33,495 bases of DNA. Origin: Verrucomicrobiota bacterium. GTDB lineage: Bacteria > Verrucomicrobiota > Verrucomicrobiia > Chthoniobacterales > UBA10450. Both the position numbers and the translations under genes were made by a program. The notes beneath the pieces are model-generated. The model was given only the letters and a program-made list of their open reading frames with translations, searched no databases and was not told the DNA's origin. Location: NCBI GenBank assembly GCA_003218415.1, contig QHNK01000033.1, forward strand, positions 1-33,495, given 5' to 3'. This document shows, piece after piece, positions 18,126-27,197 of this stretch (position 1 is its first letter; every line of letters starts with the position of its first letter).

Positions 18126-18808
18126 TGGATTTAAAGCAACGAATTATGCGGGAGCCTGCTACGCAAGCAATGGATCGTCGCCCGATCGCCACCCGCAATC
18201 GAAAATGGGCACAGGCAGCGACGACTTGGCTCGCCGCACGAAACGTTTCGCCGAACACAATTTCGATTGCCGGCATGTGCGCTTGCATTGTCGCAGGCAT
18301 TGCCCTGGGCGTGACTTCAATTGCCGACTATCGAATCTTGTGGCTCATCGCCGCGCTTGGCGCGCAATTGCGGCTGACGGCAAACATGCTCGACGGGATG
18401 GTTGCGCTCGCGTCCGGTCGCGCCTCAAAAGTGGGCGAACTTTACAACGAAATTCCCGACCGCGTTTCCGACGCGGCGGTATTCATCGGCGCAGGGTTCG
18501 CGCGGGGCGGAAACATTGCGCTTGGCTACATCGCGACAATCTTGGCAATCTTCACTGCTTACATCCGGGCAGCGGGAAAAATCGCCGGCGCGCAGAACGA
18601 GTTTTGCGGACCGATGGCAAAACAACATCGGATGCTGATCATCACGCTAATCTGTTTGTATTCCGCAGTGACTCCGCGTTCCTGGCAGATCATTTCGTTT
18701 AACGATTCACAGATCGGTCTGATGAGTTTTGGGCTTGTAATCATCATTGCTGGCTGCGCATTCACCGTTATTCGCCGAGTTAGCCGAATCGGGCGTGCGC
18801 TGAAATGA
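18126..18808 (+). CDS. CDP-alcohol phosphatidyltransferase family protein (YnbA-like)
   Basis: RLTANMLDGMVALASGRASKVGELYNEIPDRVSDAAVFIGAGFA, a divergent CDP-OH-P signature, plus multiple TM segments. Confidence 0.82.
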
Positions 18809-19815
18809 GCCAAGTTACACGCGAACGACTCTTTGGGTTCCGTCACGCCTTTGACGATCGCGTGACCGTTGTTCTGACGCTGACGGCTCTCATTCTTCTC
18901 CTGTTAGCACCGCTTCTGATTTTCGTTGTGACCCGGGCAGCCAACAGCACCAGCGATAAGAGAAAGGAACTCTGGGATCGTTATCGGTCCTGGATTTGGC
19001 TGGCTCTGTTCATCCTCATTCCCATTCTCGCAGGCGCTTTCTGGACGATCCTGGGCGTGGCCACCCTGAGTTTTCTTTGTTATCGCGAGTATGCCCGCAT
19101 TACCGGCTTGTTTCGGGAACGAACCATCAGTCTCATCGTGGTCATCGGGATTCTCTTCATCACTTTCGCCGCGCTGGATAATTGGTATCGACTCTTTGTT
19201 GCATTGTTTCCCCTGACCGTCGCGTTGATTGCCACAGGTGGCTTGATTCCGGATCAACCGAAGGGCTACATCCAGCGCGTCGGTCTGGGTGTGCTCGGGT
19301 TCGCTCTCTTCGGAAGCGCGCTCGGTAATCTCGGCTACATGGCGAACGATTGGAATTATCGGCCGATCCTTTTGCTGATCATCTTCGCCGTGGAGCTCAA
19401 TGACATCTTTGCTTACATCTGTGGCTATTTATTCGGTCATCGAAAATTTGTCCCCAACACCAGCCCGAACAAAACAGTCGCCGGGGCGCTCGGCGCAATC
19501 GTGCTGACTACGCCACTCTTTGCGCTCGGCGCGCATTTTGTCTGGTTCGGCACGGCGCTCGACACGCCTGTCCGCTTGCTGGGCCTCGGCGTCATCGTCA
19601 GCGTGGTTGGGCAATTCGGTGATCTGATGCTTTCCTCCATTAAGCGTGATCTCGGTCTGAAGGACACGGCAAAACTCATTCCCGGGCACGGCGGCATTCT
19701 CGACCGGTTCGATAGTCTGATTCTTGTCGCGCCCGCCATGTTTCATTACGTCAATTATTTTGTCGGCTTCGCCGCGGGGCAACCGCAGCAAATTTTTAGT
19801 GGATGGGAAATCTAA
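18805..19815 (+). CDS. Phosphatidate cytidylyltransferase family protein (CdsA/YnbB-like)
   Basis: Multi-TM. VELNDIFAYICGYLFGHRKFVPNTSPNKTVAGALGAIV...VSVVGQFGDLMLSSIKRDLGLKDTAKLIPGHGGILDRFDSLI is the CTP_transf_1 signature. Confidence 0.95.
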   Translation: MSQVTRERLFGFRHAFDDRVTVVLTLTALILLLLAPLLIFVVTRAANSTSDKRKELWDRYRSWIWLALFILIPILAGAFWTILGVATLSFLCYREYARITGLFRERTISLIVVIGILFITFAALDNWYRLFVALFPLTVALIATGGLIPDQPKGYIQRVGLGVLGFALFGSALGNLGYMANDWNYRPILLLIIFAVELNDIFAYICGYLFGHRKFVPNTSPNKTVAGALGAIVLTTPLFALGAHFVWFGTALDTPVRLLGLGVIVSVVGQFGDLMLSSIKRDLGLKDTAKLIPGHGGILDRFDSLILVAPAMFHYVNYFVGFAAGQPQQIFSGWEI

Positions 19816-20543
19816 TGGAGCCCTGGAAACTTGAGCCTGCCCGCGACACGGGTCTGACGCCCAGCGAGCGGTTTCGCAGCGTGCGGCGCGAAAGCGGACT
19901 TCTCGAAAGCCTCGCGCATCACGTTTGCTTTTCGATGCTGCGAAGTTATTTCGCGATCGCACATCGACTCACGATTATCGGCCGCGACAAGCTGCCGGCG
20001 CACGGGCCGTTCGTGCTCGCCGCGAATCATTGCAGTCATCTTGACGCGCTGATTCTTGGAGCCGCCCTAACTCCCCGCCATCGTGAACGCGCTTTCCCCA
20101 TCGCGGCGGGGGACGTCTTCTTTCAAAGCAATGTGACCAGCACGTTCTCGGCAATCATGCTCAACGCGCTACCAATGTGGCGAAAAAATTGCGGACCGCA
20201 CGCCCTGGCCGATTTGCGCCGGAAATTACAGGAAGAAAAAGCCATCTTCATCATCTTCCCGGAAGGCGGCCGCAGTCGCACAGGCTCGATGATGCCGTTC
20301 AAGCACGGACTCGGGATGCTCGTCGCGCAAACGAATGTGCCCGTTGTTCCTTGCGGTCTCGTTGGAACCTTTGAAGCTCTTCCGCCACATCGAAGGCTAC
20401 CGCAACCAGTGGCGATCAAGTTGGTTCTCGGAGATGCGCTCCAGTTTGCATCAACAGCCAATGATCGGACCGGCTGGTCGCAGATCGCAGCCCAGGTCGA
20501 ATCCTCTGTCGGAGATTTAGTTACTCAATCCCGCACTGCGTAA
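19815..20543 (+). CDS. 1-acyl-sn-glycerol-3-phosphate acyltransferase (PlsC family)
   Basis: NHCSHLDAL (HX4D) and FPEGGRSRTG. Start overlaps the previous stop (TAATG). Confidence 0.93.
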   Translation: MEPWKLEPARDTGLTPSERFRSVRRESGLLESLAHHVCFSMLRSYFAIAHRLTIIGRDKLPAHGPFVLAANHCSHLDALILGAALTPRHRERAFPIAAGDVFFQSNVTSTFSAIMLNALPMWRKNCGPHALADLRRKLQEEKAIFIIFPEGGRSRTGSMMPFKHGLGMLVAQTNVPVVPCGLVGTFEALPPHRRLPQPVAIKLVLGDALQFASTANDRTGWSQIAAQVESSVGDLVTQSRTA

Positions 20544-21799
20544 TCAGCCAATTTCTGTTCCAAATGCGGTGGAACATGGGCGACGATCACGGCGTCGCTG
20601 CCTTCATAGCGCAGCTCCAACACGTGACCGACTCGATGAATCTCGGCAATCAGGGCAGATTCATTCGATGGAACTCGAAAACGCGAGCGCAGCCGCCAGG
20701 AACTCAGCGCTTCTTCCAAAGCCCGCACAAGCTTGTTAACTCCTTCTCCCGTGCGCGCGGAGATTGCGACGCTGCCGGGAAAACGTTTCGTGTAAGACTC
20801 AGCTAGTTCGCGATTCGGCAAATTATCGATCTTGTTGAAAACGATCAGAGTCTGCTTGCCGAAAGCGTCCAGCTCTTTGATCACGCCATCGACCGCTTCC
20901 ATCTGCTCGTCCACGCGCGGATGGCTAAGATCGACAATGTGAATGAGCAGATCGGCTTCGCTGACCTCCTCGAGCGTCGCCTTGAACGATTCGATCAGTG
21001 TATGGGGAAGTTTTCGTAAGAAACCGACCGTGTCGGTAAGCAGCACCCGCTGTTTATTAGGCAAAACAAAGCTGCGCGTGGTGGGATCGAGCGTCGCAAA
21101 GAGTTTGTTCTCGGTCACAACATCGGCGCCGGTAAGCAGATTCAACAGCGTCGATTTGCCAGCGTTTGTGTAGCCCACCACAGCGGCGACGGGCCATTGA
21201 TGTCTTTTGCGACTTTCGCGCTGTATCGCGCGCGTTTTGCGCACGGCTTCCAGCTCGCGTTCGAGCCGCGCGATCCGTTCCTGCACGCGGCGGCGATCAA
21301 CTTCCAATTGCGTTTCCCCCGGCCCGCGCGTCCCGATCCCGCCCGTCTGGCGCGACAAGTGATGCCACATTCGGGTGAGACGCGGCAAAAGGTACTGCAA
21401 TTGCGCCAGCTCGATTTGCAATCGGCCCTCCCGGCTACGGGCGCGCTGCGCGAAAATATCCAGAATCAATTGTGTTCGATCCAGAACCTTGCGCGCGAAT
21501 AAATTTTCCAGGTTGCGCCCCTGCGCGGGCGAAAGTTCATCATTAAAAATGACGGAGGTCACCCGTTGATTCTGACATGATTCTTTAATGGACTCCGCTT
21601 TGCCGCGACCGATGTAGTATGGAGCGGTCGGCTTCTGCAATTTCTGCGTCACGGTATCGACAACCTCGGCGCCCGCGGAGTTCGCGAGCTCGCGCAATTC
21701 TTCGAGGGAATCGTGCAAGTCCCACTTCGAGACGCCTTTCTTTTCCAGGCCAATCAGGAGCGCGCGCTCTTGTGTTTTTTGCGGACGCGTTTCAATCAT
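20525..21799 (-). CDS. hflX: GTPase HflX
   Basis: GRGKAESIKESC, FNDELSPAQGRNLENLFARKVLDRTQLILDIFAQRARSREGRLQIELAQLQYLLPRL, GETQLEVDRRRVQERI, GYTNAGKST. Confidence 0.98.
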   Translation of the reverse strand: MIETRPQKTQERALLIGLEKKGVSKWDLHDSLEELRELANSAGAEVVDTVTQKLQKPTAPYYIGRGKAESIKESCQNQRVTSVIFNDELSPAQGRNLENLFARKVLDRTQLILDIFAQRARSREGRLQIELAQLQYLLPRLTRMWHHLSRQTGGIGTRGPGETQLEVDRRRVQERIARLERELEAVRKTRAIQRESRKRHQWPVAAVVGYTNAGKSTLLNLLTGADVVTENKLFATLDPTTRSFVLPNKQRVLLTDTVGFLRKLPHTLIESFKATLEEVSEADLLIHIVDLSHPRVDEQMEAVDGVIKELDAFGKQTLIVFNKIDNLPNRELAESYTKRFPGSVAISARTGEGVNKLVRALEEALSSWRLRSRFRVPSNESALIAEIHRVGHVLELRYEGSDAVIVAHVPPHLEQKLADYAVRD

Positions 21800-22724
21800 C
21801 CCTTGTGCGAACCTCCGAAAGCATCCGGAGCAGGATCCATTTCACGGCTTCGTTGTGACTAAGAAGCGACAAGTTCAGCGGTAAAAAACTAGTTTGCCGC
21901 CGAAACCAGGTCAACTGTCTTTTGGCGTAACGGCGGGTCGCTTGCTGAATCTGAGCGATACATTGCAAGAGCGACATCCTTCCTTCGAGCAGTTCGCGAA
22001 TCTCACGCAAACCGATCATCTGCGACGCAGTCGCGCTCGTTGCCCCGGCGGCGCGCACTTCTTCGATCACCCCATGTTCGAACATTGCTTCCACCCGCTG
22101 ATTGATTCGGGCATAAAGCTCCTCGCGGCCGCGAAAAACAAACACACCTGTAGCCGGGATCGGCGATCCCGGCAGGCCGGGGTCATCCCGACGTCTCGGG
22201 ACTACAACTTCCGAGGCAGGTTTCCCAGTGAGTAAACAAATTTCAAGAGCGCGCACGAGGCGACGGCGATTTTTTGTGTCGATCTTCCGCGCCGCTTCCG
22301 GATCGCGTTTCAGCAATTGCAAGCGCAATTCGTCCAAGCTCATCGCGTTCAATTTTTCGCGCAGCTTTGGATCAGCCCCGGGCAGAGGCGCCAGCCCGTG
22401 GGTGAGCGCCTTGATATAAAGTCCGCTTCCTCCAAGAATGATCGCGAGTCTGCCGCGTGAATTAATTTCATTAATGGCGTGTGTCGCGGCGCGGCGATAT
22501 TTTTCCGCATTCACCTCTTCGTAGAGCGGCATCGTGCCGATCAGGTGATGCGGCGCGTTCGCAAGCGTTGAAGCATCCGGCTTTGCCGTCAGCAGATCGA
22601 GGCCGCAATAAATTTGAAACGCGTCCGCGCTGATAATTTCCGCGTTTACCTCGCGCGCAACGTCGGCCCCCAGCTCAGACTTCCCGGTTGCAGTTGGGCC
22701 GACGATAAAGAACGCACGCCTCAT
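21792..22724 (-). CDS. miaA: tRNA dimethylallyltransferase
   Basis: FIVGPTATGKSELGADVAREVNAEIISADAFQIYCGLDLLTAKPD, NRRRLVRALEICLLTGKP, REELYARINQRVEAMF. Internal repeat-encoded insertion. Confidence 0.95.
   Translation of the reverse strand: MRRAFFIVGPTATGKSELGADVAREVNAEIISADAFQIYCGLDLLTAKPDASTLANAPHHLIGTMPLYEEVNAEKYRRAATHAINEINSRGRLAIILGGSGLYIKALTHGLAPLPGADPKLREKLNAMSLDELRLQLLKRDPEAARKIDTKNRRRLVRALEICLLTGKPASEVVVPRRRDDPGLPGSPIPATGVFVFRGREELYARINQRVEAMFEHGVIEEVRAAGATSATASQMIGLREIRELLEGRMSLLQCIAQIQQATRRYAKRQLTWFRRQTSFLPLNLSLLSHNEAVKWILLRMLSEVRTRDD
22149..22206. repeat. 58-bp TGTAG...CTACA palindromic element inside miaA
   Basis: TGTAG (22149-22153), GCCGGGATCG-g-CGATCCCGGC, CCCGA-cgtc-TCGGG, CTACA (22202-22206). 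Confidence 0.82.
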
Positions 22725-22744
22725 CAATTAGACCGAGCGGCGCC

Positions 22745-23509
22745 CTATCTTTCACGCGCGGCCTTGACGATTTGGACGAAGCTGCGCGGGTCCAGGCTGG
22801 CGCCGCCGACGAGTGCGCCGTCGATATCCGGCTGGCTCATAAGTTCGCGCGCGTTCTCTGGTTTCACGCTGCCGCCGTACTGAATGCGTACTCGCTCGGC
22901 GGTTGCGTCGTCGGCCACCTCGCCCAAAATGTGGCGCACAAAAGCGTGCGCTTCCTGCGCTTGATCAGGCGTGGCATTGCGCCCGGTGCCGATCGCCCAG
23001 ACCGGCTCGTACGCGATCACCGTTTCCTGTAATTCTTTTGGACTCAGACCGGCGAGACTGCCGCGCATTTGGATTGCCAGTATTTTTTCCACATTCCCCT
23101 TGTCGCGCTGCTCGAGTGTTTCTCCGATGCAAACAATCGGACGCAGTGTTGCCTCGTGCGCGGCGCGCACTTTGCGATTGACGATTTCGTCAGTCTCGCC
23201 AAACAAAGTACGGCGTTCGCTATGTCCGAGCACGACGTAGTGCACAAATAAATCTCGCAACAGCGGACCGCTGATCTCGCCGGTAAAAGGGCCGTTCTTC
23301 TCCCAATACATGTTTTGCGCGCCCACCTTAATGTTCTGCGCTCTGCCAAGCGCTTCCATCACTTTCGCAATTGCTGTGAACGGCGGCACGATGACCACTT
23401 CCACATCGGTGATCTCATCCAGATCCAAGAGCATTGACTCGATGAATCGTGCCGCCTCGGCCTGAGTCATGTTCATTTTCCAATTGGCGGCTACGATTTT
23501 CTTTCTCAT
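22745..23509 (-). CDS. tpiA: Triosephosphate isomerase
   Basis: KKIVAANWKMNMT, VVLGHSERRTLFGE, VIAYEPVWAIGTG, IQYGGSVKPENA, GALVGGASL. Confidence 0.98.
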   Translation of the reverse strand: MRKKIVAANWKMNMTQAEAARFIESMLLDLDEITDVEVVIVPPFTAIAKVMEALGRAQNIKVGAQNMYWEKNGPFTGEISGPLLRDLFVHYVVLGHSERRTLFGETDEIVNRKVRAAHEATLRPIVCIGETLEQRDKGNVEKILAIQMRGSLAGLSPKELQETVIAYEPVWAIGTGRNATPDQAQEAHAFVRHILGEVADDATAERVRIQYGGSVKPENARELMSQPDIDGALVGGASLDPRSFVQIVKAARER

Positions 23510-23520
23510 CTCATCCAATT

Positions 23521-23613
23521 GTCATTCCGAGCGAAGCGAGGAACCTCCCGGCTTATCGAGGGCGTGGCAAATCTCTCACAACTTGTGAGATCCCTCGTTA
23601 CACTCGGGATGAC
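23521..23613. repeat. GTCATTCCGAGCGAAGCGAGGAACCTC-type inverted-repeat element, copy 3
   Basis: GTCATTCCGAGCGAAGCGAGGAACCTC ... GAGATCCCTCGTTACACTCGGGATGAC. Confidence 0.9.
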
Positions 23614-23643
23614 AAACTGCGCGGGTACGATTTTTTTGGCGCA

Positions 23644-24855
23644 TCAATTTTTATCCGTTAGTGCGGCGACACCGGGCAATTCTTTGCCTTCCAGTAATTC
23701 CAGCGATGCGCCGCCGCCGGTGGAAATAAACGTCATTTTGCCGGCAAGCCCAGCCTGTTTGACCGCCGTCACTGAGTCGCCGCCGCCGATGATCGTCGTC
23801 GCTCCCGACTGCGCCAGTGCTTCCGCGATTGCGATCGTCCCTTCGCCGAACTCAGGAATTTCGAAGACACCCATTGGTCCGTTCCACAAAATTGTTTCAG
23901 CCTTGGCGATTTCCTCCTGGTAAAGCGCGATCGTCGCCGCGCCGATATCGACTGCCTGCCATCCATCACTGATTCCGTGCTGCGGCGAGAGGCGGCTCGT
24001 GTTTCGCATGGACGCGCCGGCTTGGATTTCATCCGCTTCCACGACGTCGATCGGGAGCAAAAATTTTACTCCGCGTTCCTTCGCCAAATCGAGAAGTTCG
24101 CGCGCAAGATCGACCTTGTCGGATTCGACCCGGCTTGCCCCGACGGGAATTCCCTGCGCTTTTAAGAAGGTGTTCGCCATGGCGCCACCGATCAGAATGA
24201 CGTCCGCCTTTCCCATCAGCGCTTTTAGAACGCCGATCTTATCGGAGACCTTGGCTCCGCCTAAAATAACGACGAACGGCCTGGCCGGGTTCTCAAGGCC
24301 CTCGCGCAAATGTTTCAGCTCTTTCTCCATCAAAAAACCCATCGCCGATTGCTCCACGAATTTCGTGATGCCCACGGTGGATGCATGTGCCCGGTGCGCG
24401 GCGCCAAACGCGTCGTTAACGTAAAGATCGCCCAAATCGGCAAGTCCTTTGGCAAACTCCGGATCGTTTGCCTCTTCGCCCGGCTGGAAGCGGACGTTCT
24501 CCAGCAGAGCAGCGTCGCCGTTCTCCATGTGTTCAATAATTTTGGCGGGAACCTCTCCGATAGTGTCGTGACTGAAAATGACCGGTTGATGGATGAGCGA
24601 GTGCAAATACTCGCCGATCGGTCTAAGTGAATATTTTTCCACCGGCTTTCCTTTCGGCCGGCCAAAATGCGACATTAAAATGGTTTTCGCGCCGTGCTCG
24701 CGCAGGTAGTTGATCGTCGGCAAGCTCTCCCGGATTCGCGTGTCATCAGTAACGCGAGTTTTGCCGCCGCGCACTTCTGTTGGCACATTGAAGTCCACCC
24801 GAACCAGAACGCGTTTCCCGCGCACGTCGAGATCGCGGAGTGAAAGTTTCGCCAT
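23644..24855 (-). CDS. pgk: Phosphoglycerate kinase
   Basis: LRDLDVRGKRVLVRVDFNVP, LMSHFGRPKG, VILGGAKVSDKIGVLKALM, WNGPMGVFE, TIIGGGDSVTAV. Confidence 0.98.
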   Translation of the reverse strand: MAKLSLRDLDVRGKRVLVRVDFNVPTEVRGGKTRVTDDTRIRESLPTINYLREHGAKTILMSHFGRPKGKPVEKYSLRPIGEYLHSLIHQPVIFSHDTIGEVPAKIIEHMENGDAALLENVRFQPGEEANDPEFAKGLADLGDLYVNDAFGAAHRAHASTVGITKFVEQSAMGFLMEKELKHLREGLENPARPFVVILGGAKVSDKIGVLKALMGKADVILIGGAMANTFLKAQGIPVGASRVESDKVDLARELLDLAKERGVKFLLPIDVVEADEIQAGASMRNTSRLSPQHGISDGWQAVDIGAATIALYQEEIAKAETILWNGPMGVFEIPEFGEGTIAIAEALAQSGATTIIGGGDSVTAVKQAGLAGKMTFISTGGGASLELLEGKELPGVAALTDKN

Positions 24856-24899
24856 TGTCTACTCGTGCTCCTGCTCGTGATGGTAATTGTTACGAGCCG

Positions 24900-25901
24900 C
24901 TATTCTCCCAGCAGTTCCATTAGTTCCACGCAGCGATTGCTGTAGCCCCACTCGTTATCGTACCAGCCCACGACTTTCACAAAGCGGTTACCAAGCATGA
25001 GCGTCAACTGGCTGTCGAAAATGCAGGAGTGCGGATTGCCAACGATGTCCGCGGACACAAGCGGTTCGTCACTGTATTCGAGGACGCCTTTATAGCTTTG
25101 GGCTGATGCAGCTTCCTTGAACGCAGCATTGACGGCGTCAACTGTCGCGTCTTTGTCGAGCACCGCGGTGAAATCCGTGACCGATCCATCCGGCGTCGGC
25201 ACGCGGAAGGCGCCGCCGTTCAATTTCCCTTTCAATTCTGGAATCACTTCGCCGATCGCCTTGGCCGCGCCGGTTGTGGAAGGAATGATGTTGATCGCCG
25301 CGGCGCGCGCGCGCCTCAAATCTTTGTGCGGAAAATCGAGTATGCGCTGGTCGTTTGTATAACTGTGGATCGTGCTCATGAACCCGTGCGCGACGCCGAA
25401 TTTGTCGTTCACGACCTTGGCCATGGGCGCGAGACAATTCGTCGTGCAGCTCGCGTTGGAAACGATTTTGTGTTTCCCAGGGTCGAAGACGTTGTCGTTG
25501 ACGCCGACGCAAATCGTCACGTCCGGATCTTTTGCAGGCGCGCTGATGAGCACACGCTTTGCGCCCGCCTTGCTCAGGTGCAGCTCGGCCTTCCCGCGGC
25601 TGGTGAACAACCCGGTCGATTCCAGCACCACATCGACCTCCAGTTTTTTCCACGGCAAGTTCGCTGGATCGCGCTCCTTCAGGATTCTAATTTTGTGACC
25701 ACGCACGATGATGTTTTCCTCATCGTAACCGATCTCGCCGTCGAATTTGCCATGCACCGAATCCCATTTGAGGAGATGGGCCAGGGTGTGCGTGTCAGTG
25801 AGATCGTTGATCGCGAGAACGCGCTCGACTTGTTTTTGTGACATGGCGCGAAGGACATTGCGCCCGATGCGCCCGAAACCGTTGATAGCGTAATTTGCCA
25901 T
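24900..25901 (-). CDS. gap: Glyceraldehyde-3-phosphate dehydrogenase
   Basis: MANYAINGFGRIGRNVLRAM, SNASCTTNCLAP, STTGAAKAIGEVIPELKGKLNGGAFRVPTPDGS, WYDNEWGYSNRCVEL. Confidence 0.98.
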   Translation of the reverse strand: MANYAINGFGRIGRNVLRAMSQKQVERVLAINDLTDTHTLAHLLKWDSVHGKFDGEIGYDEENIIVRGHKIRILKERDPANLPWKKLEVDVVLESTGLFTSRGKAELHLSKAGAKRVLISAPAKDPDVTICVGVNDNVFDPGKHKIVSNASCTTNCLAPMAKVVNDKFGVAHGFMSTIHSYTNDQRILDFPHKDLRRARAAAINIIPSTTGAAKAIGEVIPELKGKLNGGAFRVPTPDGSVTDFTAVLDKDATVDAVNAAFKEAASAQSYKGVLEYSDEPLVSADIVGNPHSCIFDSQLTLMLGNRFVKVVGWYDNEWGYSNRCVELMELLGE

Positions 25902-25942
25902 AGTAAGATCGAATAGTTTGAGAGTTGAATCGTTAAACCGAA

Positions 25943-25996
25943 AACGCCCAACGCTCAACGTTCAACTCAGAATCATTGAGCGTTGGACGTTCGGCG
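25943..25996. repeat. Degenerate CGTTGGA/CCAACG-type repeat (locus C), inverted arrangement
   Basis: AACGCCCAACGCTCAACGTTCAACTC ... GAGCGTTGGACGTTCGGCG, between gap and the esterase. Confidence 0.8.
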
Positions 25997-26048
25997 CTTG
26001 TCGCGCCGTAGCCTTGCGGAGGCGGATTGGGTGTTAGACGTTTTCTCA

Positions 26049-26714
26049 ATGAAGCGCGCTATCGTAGCGTTCCTGGCCATCTCGTCGACCGTGCTCGCGC
26101 AAGTGGCCTCTGCTGCCGAAATGAAAACCATTCTCGTCTTCGGCGACAGTTTATCGGACGGCTTCATGCTCCAACGAACCGAAGCCTATCCGGCTTTACT
26201 TGCAAAGAAGCTGCACGCCGCCGGCCTGAACTTTCAAGTGACCAACGCGAGCGCAGCCGGCGGCACCACCGAAGGCGGCTTGGACCGGTTGCCTCCCCAC
26301 TTGAAACACAGAATCGATATCTTCATTTTGGAACTTGGAATCAACGATGCCTTCCGTGGCCTGCCGGTCGATCAAATCCAAAACAATCTTCAGCAGATCA
26401 TCGACAACGTGAAAGCGCGAAACCCGAATGTGCGCGTTGTGATCGCAGGAATGCAGTTGCCCAATTACGGAGCGGAGGACTATGTGTCGGCGTTTGGCAA
26501 AATGTTCAGTGATCTGGCGACGAAGAACAACACCGCTCTAATTCCGTACCTGCTGCAAGGTGTGGCAGGCGATCCCTCATTGAATTTACCGGATGGCATC
26601 CATCCCAACGCCGCCGGGCAAAAAATTCTTGCCGAAAACGTCTGGCGCGTGCTCGAACCAATCGCTCGCGAGCTTGCAGTCATCCCGAGCCCAAGCGAGG
26701 GACCTCACCGATGA
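26049..26714 (+). CDS. GDSL-type arylesterase / lysophospholipase (TesA-like), secreted
   Basis: Signal peptide, ILVFGDSLSDGFML, ELGINDAFRG, DGIHPNAAGQKILAENVW. C-terminal VIPSPSEGPHR comes from a repeat. Confidence 0.93.
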   Translation: MKRAIVAFLAISSTVLAQVASAAEMKTILVFGDSLSDGFMLQRTEAYPALLAKKLHAAGLNFQVTNASAAGGTTEGGLDRLPPHLKHRIDIFILELGINDAFRGLPVDQIQNNLQQIIDNVKARNPNVRVVIAGMQLPNYGAEDYVSAFGKMFSDLATKNNTALIPYLLQGVAGDPSLNLPDGIHPNAAGQKILAENVWRVLEPIARELAVIPSPSEGPHR

Positions 26715-26785
26715 TCCTCGATCACACAGGTAAGCTTGTGTGATCCACAGTCGAGCGTGAGATCCTTCACTTTGTTCAGGATGAC
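26679..26785. repeat. GTCATCCCGAGC..CGAGGGACCTC-type inverted-repeat element, copy 4
   Basis: GTCATCCCGAGCCCAAGCGAGGGACCTC ... GAGATCCTTCACTTTGTTCAGGATGAC, with internal CACACAGGTAAGCTTGTGTG. Confidence 0.88.
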
Positions 26786-26845
26786 AGCATGCAACAGGCG
26801 ACCGCTGCGCGTCTGTCGCACGTTAGATAAGTAAAATAAGAAACG

Positions 26846-27136
26846 ATGGACCCCGCACGACCAAGCGATCCTGATCCAGCCGATCCCTTTTTCCCGGAAC
26901 GCGCCGATCACGCGATCCTGGAAACCATCGAAATCGCTACCGAAGGCGAGAGTCACCATCAGGCTGTGCGAAAGCTGCGCGGGCCGCTCATGAAAATTAA
27001 AGGCGTGCACGATGTGAGAGTTGATCTTGTGCACGAGCGCGTGATTGTCACGTTCGATGCACGCAAAACGCATCCGCCCGATCTTCACGACGCAATATTG
27101 AAGAGCGGTTACAAACCCGGGCCGCGGGCGGAGTGA
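26846..27136 (+). CDS. HMA-like domain protein lacking CxxC
   Basis: HHQAVRKLRGPLMKIKGVHDVRVDLVHERVIVTFDARKTHPPDLHDAILKSGYKPG resembles the HMA fold after its metal-binding loop. Confidence 0.7.
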   Translation: MDPARPSDPDPADPFFPERADHAILETIEIATEGESHHQAVRKLRGPLMKIKGVHDVRVDLVHERVIVTFDARKTHPPDLHDAILKSGYKPGPRAE

Positions 27137-27141
27137 AGAAT

Positions 27142-27192
27142 GTGGGAGTGGCCTTGGCGCCGCGGCAGTCGGGACACCAAGGTCCCTCCCAC
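27142..27192. repeat. 51-bp inverted repeat between convergent genes
   Basis: GTGGGAGTGGCCTTGG ... CCAAGGTCCCTCCCAC, 14/16 complementary. Confidence 0.8.
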
Positions 27193-27197
27193 CTTTG

